Below, piece by piece: positions 60,301-62,029 of a DNA stretch of 64,000 nt. A program made the translations under genes and the position numbers. A model generated the notes under the pieces. It made no database searches, was not told where the DNA came from, and saw only the letters and a list, made by a program, of their open reading frames with translations. How positions within the stretch are numbered: position 1 is the first letter of the stretch; every line of letters starts with the position of its first letter. The stretch spans positions 106,738,194 through 106,802,193 of the forward strand of contig OW804096.1 in assembly GCA_942159475.1 (NCBI GenBank), read 5' to 3'. The stretch is from Sthenelais limicola. Its lineage: Eukaryota; Annelida; Polychaeta; Phyllodocida; Sigalionidae.

Positions 60301-61142
60301 AGAGGCGAGGGGCGAGCTTTAATCAGAATTCCTTCTGCACTAATAGCTCTGACTCCTCATCTAGTCAACGGAGGCGGATAACTGAGTCAGGCAATGTTAG
60401 ACAGGACAGAGTTCTCGGTACTATTGATTCGTCCATTGAGTTAGATAGTACAGAGTCTATGACGACGATCATACGACCAACTTTACATCAAGTTGTCCCA
60501 GTCAGAAGTGGGGACTTTGGACAGGAAGGAAATGTGAGATTCCCTGAGAGTGCTGACCAAGGCCCAAAGGGGCAGTCGTCTTGTCCCGAAGAATCACCTA
60601 ATCTAACTGGAGAAAGCAGTCAATTGACAATAGTCACTCCAAGTATTGTCAATCTCAAGCAAGCCAGTTCTTATAAAACTACACGGCCGGCCGATTTGGA
60701 AAGCAACAGCAGTAGCACTGCATCACAGAGATCTGCCTTGTATTCTAGTCATTTGGTCCGTCGCGAATCCAATCTAGCATCCTCTAACAATGTATACAGT
60801 CATAGCATAGCCCAACAGGACCCTGTGAATTACGAGTTACAGAATGGAATACTGAAAAATAAACACAAAAACAAGAGATTATCCCCCAGTACTACATCTA
60901 GCAATTCCAGTAATAACCGATCTGACGGTAGTCCTAAATTGGCCCGTAGACGAACAGAAATTGAAATAGGGCAAGTGGGTACTGTAAGGGCCAGAACTGC
61001 CAATAGTCCCGTGAACACATTGCGGTCCCAAATGAAAAATGGGAACACTACTTTAAATAATAATCTTTCTCTGTTACAACAGTCCCAAAACGATTTGAAT
61101 ACACCAGTGTCTTCATATGAACAAACATCAACCTATTTCTGA
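150..61142 (+). CDS. CDH23: Cadherin-23-like giant cadherin, gene model (52-exon join, 5' partial)
   Basis: Single-pass adhesion protein. In vertebrates CDH23 forms long extracellular links (tip links with PCDH15) and binds PDZ scaffolds through its tail. Joining the exons below gives an uninterrupted frame of 10,992 nt. Seen: 27 EC repeats carrying LDRE, DxD and DxNDNxPxF calcium motifs, a MAD-type membrane-adjacent segment, a ~25-residue hydrophobic helix, and a serine/asparagine-rich tail ending STYF. No EGF or laminin-G domain is present, which argues against Fat-type cadherins; PCDH15 has only 11 EC repeats. The first EC lacks its N-terminal half and matches what I remember of CDH23 EC1 (short DxDG loop, W before PLDRE), so signal peptide and EC1 start probably lie just upstream. 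All introns are GT-AG except one GC-AG. Exons 51 and 52 are alternative and not in the 52-exon join. CDH23 identity is inference from memory; cadherin identity is certain. Confidence 0.8.
484..612 (+). CDS. CDH23: Exon 2: EC1 end / EC2 start
   Basis: Acceptor catttcag, donor gtattt. Phase 0-0, 43 codons. Carries the EC1-EC2 linker DANDNSPVF and the first strand of EC2 (EYTFYTQEE). Confidence 0.92.
799..857 (+). CDS. CDH23: Exon 3: EC2
   Basis: Acceptor ttttgcag, donor gtaagg. Phase 0-2. Encodes the ATDKDSGNNG calcium loop and following strand. Confidence 0.92.
858..1833 (+). other. Intron 3
   Basis: Apart from a short (GATGAG)n run at 1756-1777 nothing is recognised. Confidence 0.8.
1834..2086 (+). 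CDS. CDH23: Exon 4: EC2 end / EC3 start
   Basis: The acceptor at 1833 (tcttattcag) was chosen over a second AG at 1851 because it gives the expected FFSIDSKTG strand in frame. Encodes LDRE, DINDHAPTF and the EC3 start. Donor gtcagt, phase 0 out. Confidence 0.9.
2087..2415 (+). other. Intron 4
   Basis: AT-rich, nothing recognised. Confidence 0.8.
2416..2664 (+). CDS. CDH23: Exon 5: EC3
   Basis: Acceptor tttaaag, donor gtatgt, phase 0-0, 83 codons. ATDSDEGSG loop, then YAVDSTSGVLY. LDRE is absent (NLEMAG instead), and a long charged loop (RPYDVDDIRNDS) precedes the last strand, a feature I also remember in CDH23 EC3. Confidence 0.92.
2882..2970 (+). CDS. CDH23: Exon 6: EC3 end / EC4 start
   Basis: Acceptor ttcctatag, donor gtttgt, phase 0-2. 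Linker DVNDNFPLF and EC4 first strand (YSVQIYEDQSVGSSLL). Confidence 0.88.
2971..4562 (+). other. Intron 6
   Basis: AT-rich, no repeats or coding signal seen. Confidence 0.8.
4563..4734 (+). CDS. CDH23: Exon 7: EC4
   Basis: Acceptor cgaataatcag, donor gtaaga, phase 2-0. Starts in the ASDADLS calcium loop; ends just before the YASD motif. LDRE is replaced by PLNAD. Confidence 0.9.
4735..5747 (+). other. Intron 7
   Basis: AT-rich, nothing recognised. Confidence 0.8.
5748..5862 (+). CDS. CDH23: Exon 8: EC4 end
   Basis: Acceptor gttgtag, donor gtaaga, phase 0-1. Encodes VYASDLSP and linker DVNDNAPQF. Confidence 0.9.
6115..6239 (+). CDS. CDH23: Exon 9: EC5 start
   Basis: Acceptor ctctctcag, donor gtatgg, phase 1-0. 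YTVSLREDTPPGT strand and AIDTDVPP loop. Confidence 0.9.
6274..6297 (+). repeat. (TTC)n microsatellite
   Basis: About eight TTC/TCT triplets directly after exon 9. Confidence 0.9.
6370..6985 (+). repeat. 45-bp minisatellite, about 14 copies
   Basis: Unit begins AGTTCTATGAGTAGTATAGA and ends GGTTGTTTCACCCCA. Central copies near-identical, edge copies diverged (for example CAAAATAAAATTTGTTGTGAC variant at 6739). Because 45 is a multiple of 3, both strands stay open for over 500 nt, giving spurious ORFs (6412-6918 +, 6327-6902 -). Confidence 0.95.
7041..7314. repeat. Rearranged inverted repeat (A-B ... A'-B')
   Basis: Segment A (7041-7107) is followed by its near-perfect reverse complement at 7224-7290. 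Segment B (7111-7130) has its reverse complement at 7295-7314, on the outer side rather than the inner, so this is not a simple hairpin. Confidence 0.85.
7747..8073 (-). other. Candidate minus-strand ORF of 108 codons in intron 9
   Basis: Reads like protein (KWYTYKLTQEQCNRIYLDL, YMRCKCAPYDKKY), with four Cys and many Lys, but I recognise no domain. It has no promoter, polyadenylation signal or partner exons that I can see. Possibly a transposon ORF remnant or chance. Confidence 0.2.
8110..8237 (+). CDS. CDH23: Exon 10: EC5
   Basis: Acceptor ttactttag, donor gtaaaa, phase 0-2. Encodes FELYMATGKI, LDYDE and AIDHGLPSK. Confidence 0.9.
8424..8602 (+). CDS. CDH23: Exon 11: EC5 end / EC6 start
   Basis: Acceptor tttttttcag, donor gtaagt, phase 2-1. 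Linker NVNDNIPQF (first D replaced by N) and ATDLDGDQ loop. Confidence 0.92.
8741..8997 (+). CDS. CDH23: Exon 12: EC6 end / EC7 start
   Basis: Acceptor tgtttccag, donor gtgtgt, phase 1-0. FFRLDNETGQV, LDFET, linker DQNDNAPIF, EC7 first strand. Confidence 0.92.
8998..9388 (+). other. Intron 12
   Basis: Contains a (TA)n microsatellite at about 9307-9328; nothing else. Confidence 0.8.
9389..9569 (+). CDS. CDH23: Exon 13: EC7
   Basis: Acceptor tttgaaag, donor gtaagt, phase 0-1. ATDADDGNAG loop and IFLLDPYSGQL. LDRE replaced by DMVDRL. Confidence 0.92.
9934..12022 (-). mobile_element. Decayed retroelement with gag-like fragments
   Basis: Read on the minus strand from 12022 down: a coiled-coil stretch (SDMQRLMDINAQQRRDMDKV), then at 11031-10740 a gag-like region (RVLKGLLQSEDDRAMNYLDHL; after a frame change YVEYNRSVVDK and FASYMSRNSAALF), then a CCHC zinc knuckle, then broken ORFs to about 9934. 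Frameshifts and stops throughout show it is dead. Order and motifs suggest a DIRS/Ngaro- or LTR-type ORF1, but I see no terminal repeats, so class is uncertain. Confidence 0.5.
10604..10654 (-). pseudogene. CCHC zinc-knuckle remnant
   Basis: Minus strand reads CHICAGNHKAMGC, spacing C-x2-C-x3-H-x4-C, the nucleic-acid-binding knuckle of retroelement gag proteins. Confidence 0.55.
13091..13230 (+). CDS. CDH23: Exon 14: EC7 end / EC8 start
   Basis: Acceptor ctttatcaag, donor gtaata, phase 1-0. The EC7-EC8 linker reads DATNSHPPKF, lacking the NDN calcium ligands. EC8 first strand ends VKENQPSGTSV. Confidence 0.88.
13231..13535 (+). other. Intron 14
   Basis: Nothing recognised. Confidence 0.8.
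13536..14858 (+). CDS. CDH23: Exon 15: fused exon covering EC8 to EC12
   Basis: 1,323 nt, 441 codons, phase 0-0, no intron. Acceptor ctgaaaaag; donor is GCAAGT, a GC-AG intron, the only choice giving the canonical strand FRIDPNT|GFVTL. Contains EC8 from ATDPDPIG, EC9, EC10, EC11 and most of EC12. Linkers: DINDNPPIF (EC8), NNSNQYAPVF (EC9, degenerate), DINDNPPTI (EC10), PENLARYYPVF (EC11, degenerate). Neighbouring repeats are split over two to four exons, so this block has lost introns. Confidence 0.93.
14859..15018 (+). other. GC-AG intron
   Basis: Donor GCAAGT, acceptor ttttcaccag. Joins FRIDPNT to GFVTLISSL in phase 0. The nearby GT at 14871 would insert four extra residues in a conserved strand, and GT at 14863 breaks the frame. 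Confidence 0.8.
15019..15126 (+). CDS. CDH23: Exon 16: EC12
   Basis: Acceptor tttcaccag, donor gtaagc, phase 0-0, 36 codons. LDRE is replaced by LNWHD, and the usual AxD by ATNKD. Confidence 0.88.
15127..17032 (+). other. Intron 16
   Basis: 1.9 kb, AT-rich, no repeats or coding potential recognised. Confidence 0.75.
17033..17173 (+). CDS. CDH23: Exon 17: EC12 end / EC13 start
   Basis: Acceptor cttcccgacag, donor gtgact, phase 0-0, 47 codons. Linker DNSDDQAPYF; EC13 start YIATVSEDAPLDT. Confidence 0.88.
17357..17497 (+). CDS. CDH23: Exon 18: EC13
   Basis: Acceptor cccttttcag, donor gtaagg, phase 0-0. LKVDTIENV and PLDRDT. Confidence 0.9.
17498..18232 (+). other. Intron 18
   Basis: A short GTGTGAGCTGTGTGTAA direct repeat (17635-17670) and (GT)n at about 17926-17938; nothing else. 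Confidence 0.8.
18233..18355 (+). CDS. CDH23: Exon 19: EC13 end / EC14 start
   Basis: Acceptor tccttttag, donor gtaagt, phase 0-0. GASDGRHY, linker DVNDNYPVF. Confidence 0.92.
19376..19606 (-). mobile_element. tRNA-derived SINE remnant
   Basis: On the minus strand an A-box-like TGGCCGAGTGG (19585-19595) is followed by a perfect B-box core GGGTTCGAACCC (19530-19541), as in a Ser/Leu-type tRNA head, then a non-tRNA body. No closed acceptor stem, so not a functional tRNA. Confidence 0.55.
19663..19753 (+). CDS. CDH23: Exon 20: EC14
   Basis: Acceptor tatttctag, donor gtaaat, phase 0-1. AVDRDLMDEG calcium loop. Confidence 0.9.
19754..20344 (+). other. Intron 20
   Basis: 19951-19997 is the reverse complement of 22258-22304 in the next intron (shared TTCCxGCTACCCATGTTTAA core), probably a short dispersed repeat. 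Nothing else. Confidence 0.6.
20345..20484 (+). CDS. CDH23: Exon 21: EC14
   Basis: Acceptor catcaacctag, donor gtatgt, phase 1-0. MFIIDRQSGML, ILDREYQD, ATDSAG. Confidence 0.9.
23679..24335 (+). CDS. Nested single-exon gene, 218-residue coiled-coil acidic protein (unrecognised)
   Basis: Lies inside the cadherin intron, same strand. I do not recognise the family. Residues 24-52 form a heptad-rich, Leu/Glu/Arg helix (SEIRLNLENLEERVRGAREE); 60-76 are a Ser/Asp/Glu cluster typical of casein-kinase-2 sites; about 106-145 form a second long charged helix; about 140-180 are strongly basic (RHSFRYGLRLRLF, MFYRYARRL); the end is very acidic (DDVDSDDYDVYLDSDDEE). The ORF is richer in GC than the surrounding intron. 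Upstream (22740-23300) is GC/CpG-rich with poly-G and poly-C runs, a possible promoter. AATAAA follows at 24722. Could be a retrocopy, a real intron-nested gene, or a gag-like transposon ORF. Confidence 0.65.
   Translation: MECVNGISTEEAMEIAPPTASMTRSEIRLNLENLEERVRGAREELDQLEDEAGLDTSILSGSDSESDEDSFSSDFQSPDRGEVPSESVPLNTYNLPTPQPSLDSQHLEDKIKLEDAKFKIACQQIIKLNAKVDEVEARYQRAVLVGRHSFRYGLRLRLFTLEGVRKMFYRYARRLADKLDELRTQAGMLIIRDEDDVDSDDYDVYLDSDDEELSNGVY
24722..24727 (+). promoter_or_regulatory. Polyadenylation signal AATAAA for nested gene
   Basis: 387 nt after the stop, followed by T/GT-rich sequence (tgtattttgtatttgtttcg). Confidence 0.5.
25480..25728. mobile_element. Foldback/MITE-like element
   Basis: Arms 25480-25548 and 25666-25728 are imperfect inverted repeats (outer end GCAGGCGC..AAACGGGAGA). 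Inside sits a second, perfect hairpin (25563-25591, TAAAGACAGCTT / AAGCTGTCTTTA). No ORF. Confidence 0.65.
26905..27705. repeat. GTCGGCCCA minisatellite interrupted by a TIR element
   Basis: Seven or so short C-rich units (GTCGGCCCAxxxCC) run from 26909 to 27019; one further unit (CTCGGCCCA) resumes at 27697 after the inserted element. Confidence 0.7.
27020..27692. mobile_element. Non-autonomous TIR element with CCGG duplication
   Basis: About 100-bp imperfect terminal inverted repeats rich in GAAAAGTGACCC / GGGTCACTTTTC; ends TGTCATGACG and GATATCACA. CCGG flanks both ends (27016-27019 and 27693-27696). The interior is AT-rich and non-coding. Superfamily not identified. Confidence 0.65.
28345..28435 (+). 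CDS. CDH23: Exon 22: EC14 end / EC15 start
   Basis: Acceptor cttccaactcag, donor gtaggt, phase 0-1. Linker DDNDNVPQF. Confidence 0.92.
28708..28847 (+). CDS. CDH23: Exon 23: EC15
   Basis: Acceptor gttttag, donor gtaatc, phase 1-0. SATDADAGENA loop. Confidence 0.92.
28920..29085 (+). repeat. 27-bp tandem repeat, about six copies
   Basis: Unit close to AAACTAGGTTTTGGCCATCA plus AAAGGTT, inside intron 23. The multiple-of-3 period makes a spurious ORF. Confidence 0.9.
29357..29488 (+). CDS. CDH23: Exon 24: EC15
   Basis: Acceptor catttttag, donor gtaagt, phase 0-0. ELDREKSG and MASDHGNPSQT. Confidence 0.92.
29489..31581 (+). other. Intron 24
   Basis: 2.1 kb. A GTCGCCGTAACxGGGGTCTA motif recurs at about 30276, 30473, 30634 and 30668 with irregular spacing. 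No coding signal. Confidence 0.65.
31582..31747 (+). CDS. CDH23: Exon 25: EC15 end / EC16 start
   Basis: Acceptor tgtttccacag, donor gtacgt, phase 0-1. Linker DINDHKPRF. The acceptor and first 28 nt of this exon are partly duplicated at 33016-33097. Confidence 0.92.
32019..32137 (+). CDS. CDH23: Exon 26: EC16
   Basis: Acceptor tattaaag, donor gtaagt, phase 1-0. FSIGETDGQI, PLDALE, RASDG. Confidence 0.92.
32138..33226 (+). other. Intron 26
   Basis: Contains a poly-G run (32386-32404) and the exon-25 partial duplicate at 33016-33097. Confidence 0.8.
33016..33097 (+). pseudogene. Partial duplicate of exon 25 and its acceptor
   Basis: 82 bp, about 95% identical by eye to 31528-31609, covering 54 bp of intron, the acceptor and 28 nt coding VTIYINDIN. 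The acceptor changed from tttccacag to ttaccagag. Homology stops before the DxNDHxPxF end and no in-frame donor follows. Confidence 0.85.
33227..33442 (+). CDS. CDH23: Exon 27: EC16 end / EC17 start
   Basis: Acceptor ttatacag, donor gtgagt, phase 0-0, 72 codons. Linker DANNHSPQF (NDN changed to NNH). A short GQVVGQVVA repeat in EC17. Confidence 0.92.
33443..33821 (+). other. Intron 27
   Basis: Nothing recognised. Confidence 0.8.
33822..33926 (+). CDS. CDH23: Exon 28: EC17
   Basis: Acceptor ggactgccag, donor gtaaga, phase 0-0, 35 codons. QLDRETTSS and ASDMGIPPR. Confidence 0.92.
33927..35159 (+). other. Intron 28
   Basis: Contains a TTTTCG/TTTCG microsatellite (about 34096-34122) and the hairpin listed separately; otherwise AT-rich. 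Confidence 0.8.
34163..34235. repeat. 73-bp hairpin (MITE relic or miRNA-like stem)
   Basis: 19 perfectly paired outer bases (TGTTGTATAAGCTAAGGAA with its reverse complement at 34217-34235), extending to about 23 bp with one G-U, around a ~27-nt loop. Confidence 0.75.
35160..35279 (+). CDS. CDH23: Exon 29: EC17 end / EC18 start
   Basis: Acceptor cttctcatcag, donor gtaagt, phase 0-0. Linker DANDNAPYF. Confidence 0.92.
35280..36304 (+). other. Intron 29
   Basis: Nothing recognised. Confidence 0.75.
36305..36481 (+). CDS. CDH23: Exon 30: EC18
   Basis: Acceptor tttctag, donor gtaaac, phase 0-0, 59 codons. Acidic ADDDDIGDNA loop, WFDIDSFT, SLDREL. Confidence 0.92.
36482..38043 (+). other. Intron 30
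   Basis: Poly-G run at about 37112-37127. 37349-37421 resembles 44503-44580 (shared end TTCAATATATATAA), a dispersed repeat fragment. Confidence 0.6.
38044..38302 (+). CDS. CDH23: Exon 31: EC18 end / EC19
   Basis: Acceptor tttctccag, donor gtgggt, phase 0-1. AKDRNGTAG, linker DMNDNYPIY (Y in place of final F), AEDSDIDPNN. Confidence 0.92.
38423..38710 (+). CDS. CDH23: Exon 32: EC19 end / EC20 start
   Basis: Acceptor tctattcag, donor gtaagt, phase 1-1. GLDREL, AMDGGVIP, linker DVNDNPPKF, AEDSDSGRNG. Confidence 0.95.
38904..39476 (+). CDS. CDH23: Exon 33: EC20 end, EC21, EC22 start
   Basis: 573 nt, phase 1-1. Acceptor ttatttccag, donor gtaaaa. FKIDPDSG, LDRET, linkers DANDNSPQF and DMNNDAPQF. 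EC21 carries an insertion around MKSALEQIDVTMAGND and lacks LDRE. Confidence 0.95.
39634..39707 (+). repeat. Perfect 37-bp tandem duplication
   Basis: Two identical 37-bp copies, 39634-39670 and 39671-39707, in intron 33. No difference seen, so it is recent. Confidence 0.95.
39780..39883 (+). CDS. CDH23: Exon 34: EC22
   Basis: Acceptor atttaacag, donor gtagac, phase 1-0. The usual ATDxD calcium loop is replaced by AISANADA. Confidence 0.87.
39884..40928 (+). other. Intron 34
   Basis: AT-rich, nothing recognised. Confidence 0.75.
40929..41229 (+). CDS. CDH23: Exon 35: EC22 end / EC23
   Basis: Acceptor gaatttcag, donor gtacga, phase 0-1. RLDRET, AVDNLV, linker DINDNKPEF, AKDNDGSGPN. Confidence 0.93.
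41409..41753 (+). CDS. CDH23: Exon 36: EC23 end / EC24
   Basis: Acceptor tatttcag, donor gtattc, phase 1-1. FTIDQNRG, LIDRED, ATDGGNPP, linker DVNDNAPIF, AEDDDSGRNG. Confidence 0.93.
41868..42470. mobile_element. Dispersed element, copy 1, with ~300-bp polypyrimidine tract
   Basis: 41905-42215 is nearly pure C/T on the + strand. 42239-42466 is homologous, inverted, to 49508-49735. Left end reads CTAGCAAAGTACCCGTGCTC and right end TATATATTAGAT, reminiscent of Helitron-type elements, but class unproven. Confidence 0.55.
42672..42941 (+). CDS. CDH23: Exon 37: EC24 end / EC25 start
   Basis: Acceptor ttattgcag, donor gtgagg, phase 1-1. KASDLGSYP; the EC24-EC25 linker reads VTGRSAGVPMF, with no NDN ligands. 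Confidence 0.9.
43129..43274 (+). CDS. CDH23: Exon 38: EC25
   Basis: Acceptor atattttag, donor gtatca, phase 1-0. FSIREEHGAV and VHDESVPK. Divergent repeat with no LDRE and no DxD loop. Confidence 0.88.
43419..43590 (+). CDS. CDH23: Exon 39: EC25 end / EC26 start
   Basis: Acceptor tttgaacag, donor gttagc, phase 0-1. The linker reads QKNGPLPVF, again without calcium ligands. Confidence 0.87.
43591..43892 (+). other. Intron 39
   Basis: Nothing recognised. Confidence 0.8.
43893..44036 (+). CDS. CDH23: Exon 40: EC26
   Basis: Acceptor tcctggcag, donor gtataa, phase 1-1. FYMENSTGRL, LDREAAES, then a basic QRRRRD loop resembling a proprotein-convertase site. Confidence 0.9.
44037..45905 (+). other. 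Intron 40
   Basis: Poly-C run (about 44882-44896); a cluster of GACGGTCA/TGACCGTC-like motifs in both orientations at 45060-45190; C-rich stretch 45530-45650. No coding signal. Confidence 0.65.
45906..46039 (+). CDS. CDH23: Exon 41: EC26 end / EC27 start
   Basis: Acceptor tgttttaag, donor gtacga, phase 1-0. Linker DVNDNPPHF, EC27 MPEDAPYNH. Confidence 0.92.
46308..46502 (+). CDS. CDH23: Exon 42: EC27
   Basis: Acceptor tttttctag, donor gtacgt, phase 0-0, 65 codons. VEDRDAGNNSK loop, FYINPLTGAI, ATDNLG. Last canonical EC repeat. Confidence 0.93.
46503..46876 (+). other. Intron 42
   Basis: Nothing recognised. Confidence 0.8.
46877..46965 (+). CDS. CDH23: Exon 43: start of membrane-adjacent domain
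   Basis: Acceptor ttctgacag, donor gtaagt, phase 0-2. The repeat does not end in DxNDN; it continues into LSYNQRAILVANIPPSEFQ, the beginning of the MAD fold seen between the last EC and the membrane in CDH23 and PCDH15. Confidence 0.88.
47273..47420. mobile_element. 148-bp TIR element (MITE-like)
   Basis: Ends TAAAGTAGGGTCTCCACTGG and CCGTGGAGCCCCCACTTTA, about 40-bp imperfect inverted repeats continuing into GCGGTAAGC/GCTTACCGC. No ORF. Confidence 0.65.
47484..47663 (+). repeat. Local direct duplication, copy 1
   Basis: Near-identical to 47959-48229 but lacking a ~91-bp internal block (48030-48120 of copy 2). Confidence 0.9.
47959..48229 (+). repeat. Local direct duplication, copy 2
   Basis: Starts CAGTGGGGAATCCCAGTTAG like copy 1, carries the extra ~91-bp block, and ends AAGAGCCTCAATCAA as copy 1 does. 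Confidence 0.9.
49508..50110. mobile_element. Dispersed element, copy 2, with polypurine tract
   Basis: 49508-49735 is the inverted homologue of 42239-42466. 49840-50110 is almost pure A/G, the complement of the copy 1 tract, so the whole element is inverted relative to copy 1. Confidence 0.55.
50881..50967 (+). CDS. CDH23: Exon 44: membrane-adjacent domain
   Basis: Acceptor tttcaccacag, donor gtaagt, phase 2-2. Encodes ALSEILNWKIYIEKLEPHV, matching the helix-strand pattern of MAD. The donor region is copied at 52846-52947. Confidence 0.88.
51128..51196 (+). CDS. CDH23: Exon 45: membrane-adjacent domain
   Basis: Acceptor atcattaag, donor gtaagc, phase 2-2, 69 nt. Encodes TDMFFYAVNN and PRDDVIR, similar to the corresponding part of vertebrate CDH23 as I remember it. 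Confidence 0.88.
51475..51666 (+). CDS. CDH23: Exon 46: end of MAD and transmembrane helix
   Basis: Acceptor ccattttag, donor gtaagt, phase 2-2, 192 nt. IQDLFSDYAVAEIKP ends MAD. A ~25-residue hydrophobic stretch (IALIVIGVLIFFG to IIIALTY) is the membrane helix, followed by basic residues. Confidence 0.94.
51667..52102 (+). other. Intron 46
   Basis: Nothing recognised. Confidence 0.8.
52103..52246 (+). CDS. CDH23: Exon 47: juxtamembrane cytoplasmic tail
   Basis: Acceptor atgcctttcag, donor gtaagt, phase 2-2. Basic start (KAKHHLKSSNDRK) then RLTNPLYAD and DPLEL, recalling the NPVWLDP-type motif of the vertebrate CDH23 tail. Confidence 0.88.
52846..52947 (+). repeat. Copy of exon 44 donor and following intron
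   Basis: About 100 bp matching 50962-51061 with few changes: the last 6 nt of exon 44, its GTAAGT donor and about 94 bp of intron. Confidence 0.85.
53058..53573. mobile_element. Inverted-repeat element with CGAAAA/TTTTCG core
   Basis: Ends are perfect 16-bp inverted repeats CTTCCACATACAAGGC / GCCTTGTATGTGGAAG. 53320-53530 is dense in CCGAAAA and its complement, so it can fold in several ways. No ORF. Confidence 0.55.
55033..55167 (+). CDS. CDH23: Exon 48: cytoplasmic tail
   Basis: Acceptor ttgtgttgcag, donor gtaagt, phase 2-2, 135 nt. Polar sequence (SSPSTKMERETQ, NSTTQTEF) with no recognised domain. Length divisible by 3, so it can be skipped in frame. Confidence 0.85.
55168..56286 (+). 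other. Intron 48
   Basis: (TA)n microsatellite at 55589-55612; nothing else recognised. Confidence 0.8.
56287..56418 (+). CDS. CDH23: Exon 49: cytoplasmic tail
   Basis: Weak-looking acceptor cgatataag, strong donor gtgagt, phase 2-2, 132 nt. DDDGKAIIVVDNLTSGK then Asp/Gly-rich sequence. Skippable in frame. Confidence 0.75.
56419..57564 (+). other. Intron 49
   Basis: Nothing recognised. Confidence 0.75.
57565..57782 (+). CDS. CDH23: Exon 50: cytoplasmic tail before the C-terminal switch
   Basis: Acceptor tttgttag, donor gtaagt, phase 2-1, 218 nt. Encodes RKLERVVANGCV and an acidic EEDTNEYTEEEYFE stretch. Its phase-1 end fits either the 59041 exon (-ETEL) or the 7-nt microexon. Confidence 0.85.
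57783..58291 (+). other. Intron after exon 50
   Basis: Nothing recognised. Confidence 0.75.
58292..58335 (+). CDS. CDH23: Exon 51 (alternative, optional): 44-nt exon
   Basis: Acceptor aattgtttcag, donor gtaacc, phase 1-0, codes AEVTEITHIPGDLK. Inclusion puts every later exon out of frame: the 59041 exon would read V-stop, the microexon G-stop, and the last exon 19 codons then stop. Either an alternative truncating exon or a chance ORF. Confidence 0.4.
58336..59040 (+). other. Intron between alternative exons 51 and 52
   Basis: Very AT-rich; no coding signal recognised. Confidence 0.7.
59041..59097 (+). CDS. CDH23: Exon 52 (alternative C-terminus ending -ETEL)
   Basis: Acceptor cttgaatttcag, possible donor gtagag at 59098. 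Spliced from exon 50 (phase 1) it reads CLNEYEIGETEL and stops at 59076-59078. The last four residues form a class I PDZ ligand, close to the ITEL end of vertebrate CDH23. That protein would have 3,203 residues in the window. If the exon continues into the microexon and last exon, the stop lies only 26 nt before the final junction, so nonsense-mediated decay would not be expected. Confidence 0.65.
59233..59239 (+). CDS. CDH23: Exon 53: 7-nt microexon
   Basis: GGATAAG between a long pyrimidine tract ending cctag and donor gtgaca. From exon 50 (phase 1) it reads W-I-R and leaves phase 2, exactly what the last exon needs. Without it, exon 50 joined to the last exon gives an immediate TAA. Confidence 0.7.
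59240..59731 (+). other. Intron between microexon and last exon
   Basis: Nothing recognised beyond the donor gtgaca and acceptor ctctttacag. Confidence 0.65.
59732..61142 (+). CDS. CDH23: Exon 54: last coding exon, long cytoplasmic tail ending -STYF
   Basis: Acceptor ctctttacag; 470 codons, stop TGA 61140-61142. A frame open for 1.4 kb in AT-rich DNA is coding. Starts NHIMTLEPYQYG, then a basic segment (PPKSRFRKHLDYFQEKLRKC), then Ser/Asn/Gln-rich, probably disordered sequence with basic patches (RRRTEIE), ending STYF, a class I PDZ ligand. Vertebrate CDH23 has no such long tail as far as I recall. It could also be joined in frame directly to exon 49 (phase 2), skipping exon 50. Confidence 0.85.
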
Positions 61143-61880
61143 ATTCCCCAGAATTTCCAATGAATTAAAACCGATGCCAAACACACTTGAACTATTTATT
61201 GTGCGAACTTTATATTATGTGTCCGTTGAAGTAAATGTTACTGTGCACTGATACTTCGTATGTATGTGAACGTTATTAAGTTTCTATTTTGTCTACTAAA
61301 TTTGAGAATGTAGATTGAAAGAATGTGTACATAACAATGTATATGCAATTATTTATATCTCTCAACCCGAATACATTGAGCGGTTGAGACTCGTTTGTAG
61401 AAGAAAGACTGACACGAGAAGTACAACTTTAGGCCTTACGATAATTACAAGAGACTGCATTGTGCATTTTTAGGCAGGTACGAGTAATAATTAAAAACTG
61501 CTTAGATATTTTCCCTATACCCTTTCCTTTGCAGTCGCTTATGATATGTGTATATGGGCATTACATGATGTGTTGTATGTCTTTTATTGTCGATGCCATT
61601 GTCCCATTTGAACCCCACCCGATCATGAAACTACTGGATGTAAAACTTTTTATAATATTTTGTATGCAATTGAATACATCAGCAGTTTCAGAGGCCGGGT
61701 AGAAAGATATCAAAACAAATACTAAAGGTTAAATTCAATCGCGACCACGATTTATGCACTCATTCCAATGAATGATCGTTATAATGATTTAACTATTATA
61801 TTTTCAATCAAGTGTGATGGAATTATTCCATAATTTTCTTTTAACTTCAAATGATTCGAATAAAGTATAGTAAACCATTT
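61143..61880 (+). other. 3' untranslated region (predicted)
   Basis: AT-rich, no coding signal. An AATAAA hexamer lies at 61859-61864, about 715 nt after the stop. Confidence 0.6.
61859..61864 (+). promoter_or_regulatory. Polyadenylation signal AATAAA for the cadherin gene
   Basis: First canonical hexamer found after the stop, with T-rich sequence downstream (gtttggttcttctgtctgt, 61894-61912). Confidence 0.55.
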
Positions 61881-62029
61881 TACTTAAACATTAAGTTTGG
61901 TTCTTCTGTCTGTCCAACTCCCAACATCCGTCCTAGCTAATTATAAGTACTTGTACACACGGTAGATCAACATGGTATTTTATGATTCCTGCCACAACCC
62001 TTAGTCCAGGGCCTTATGGCCATTTTTTT

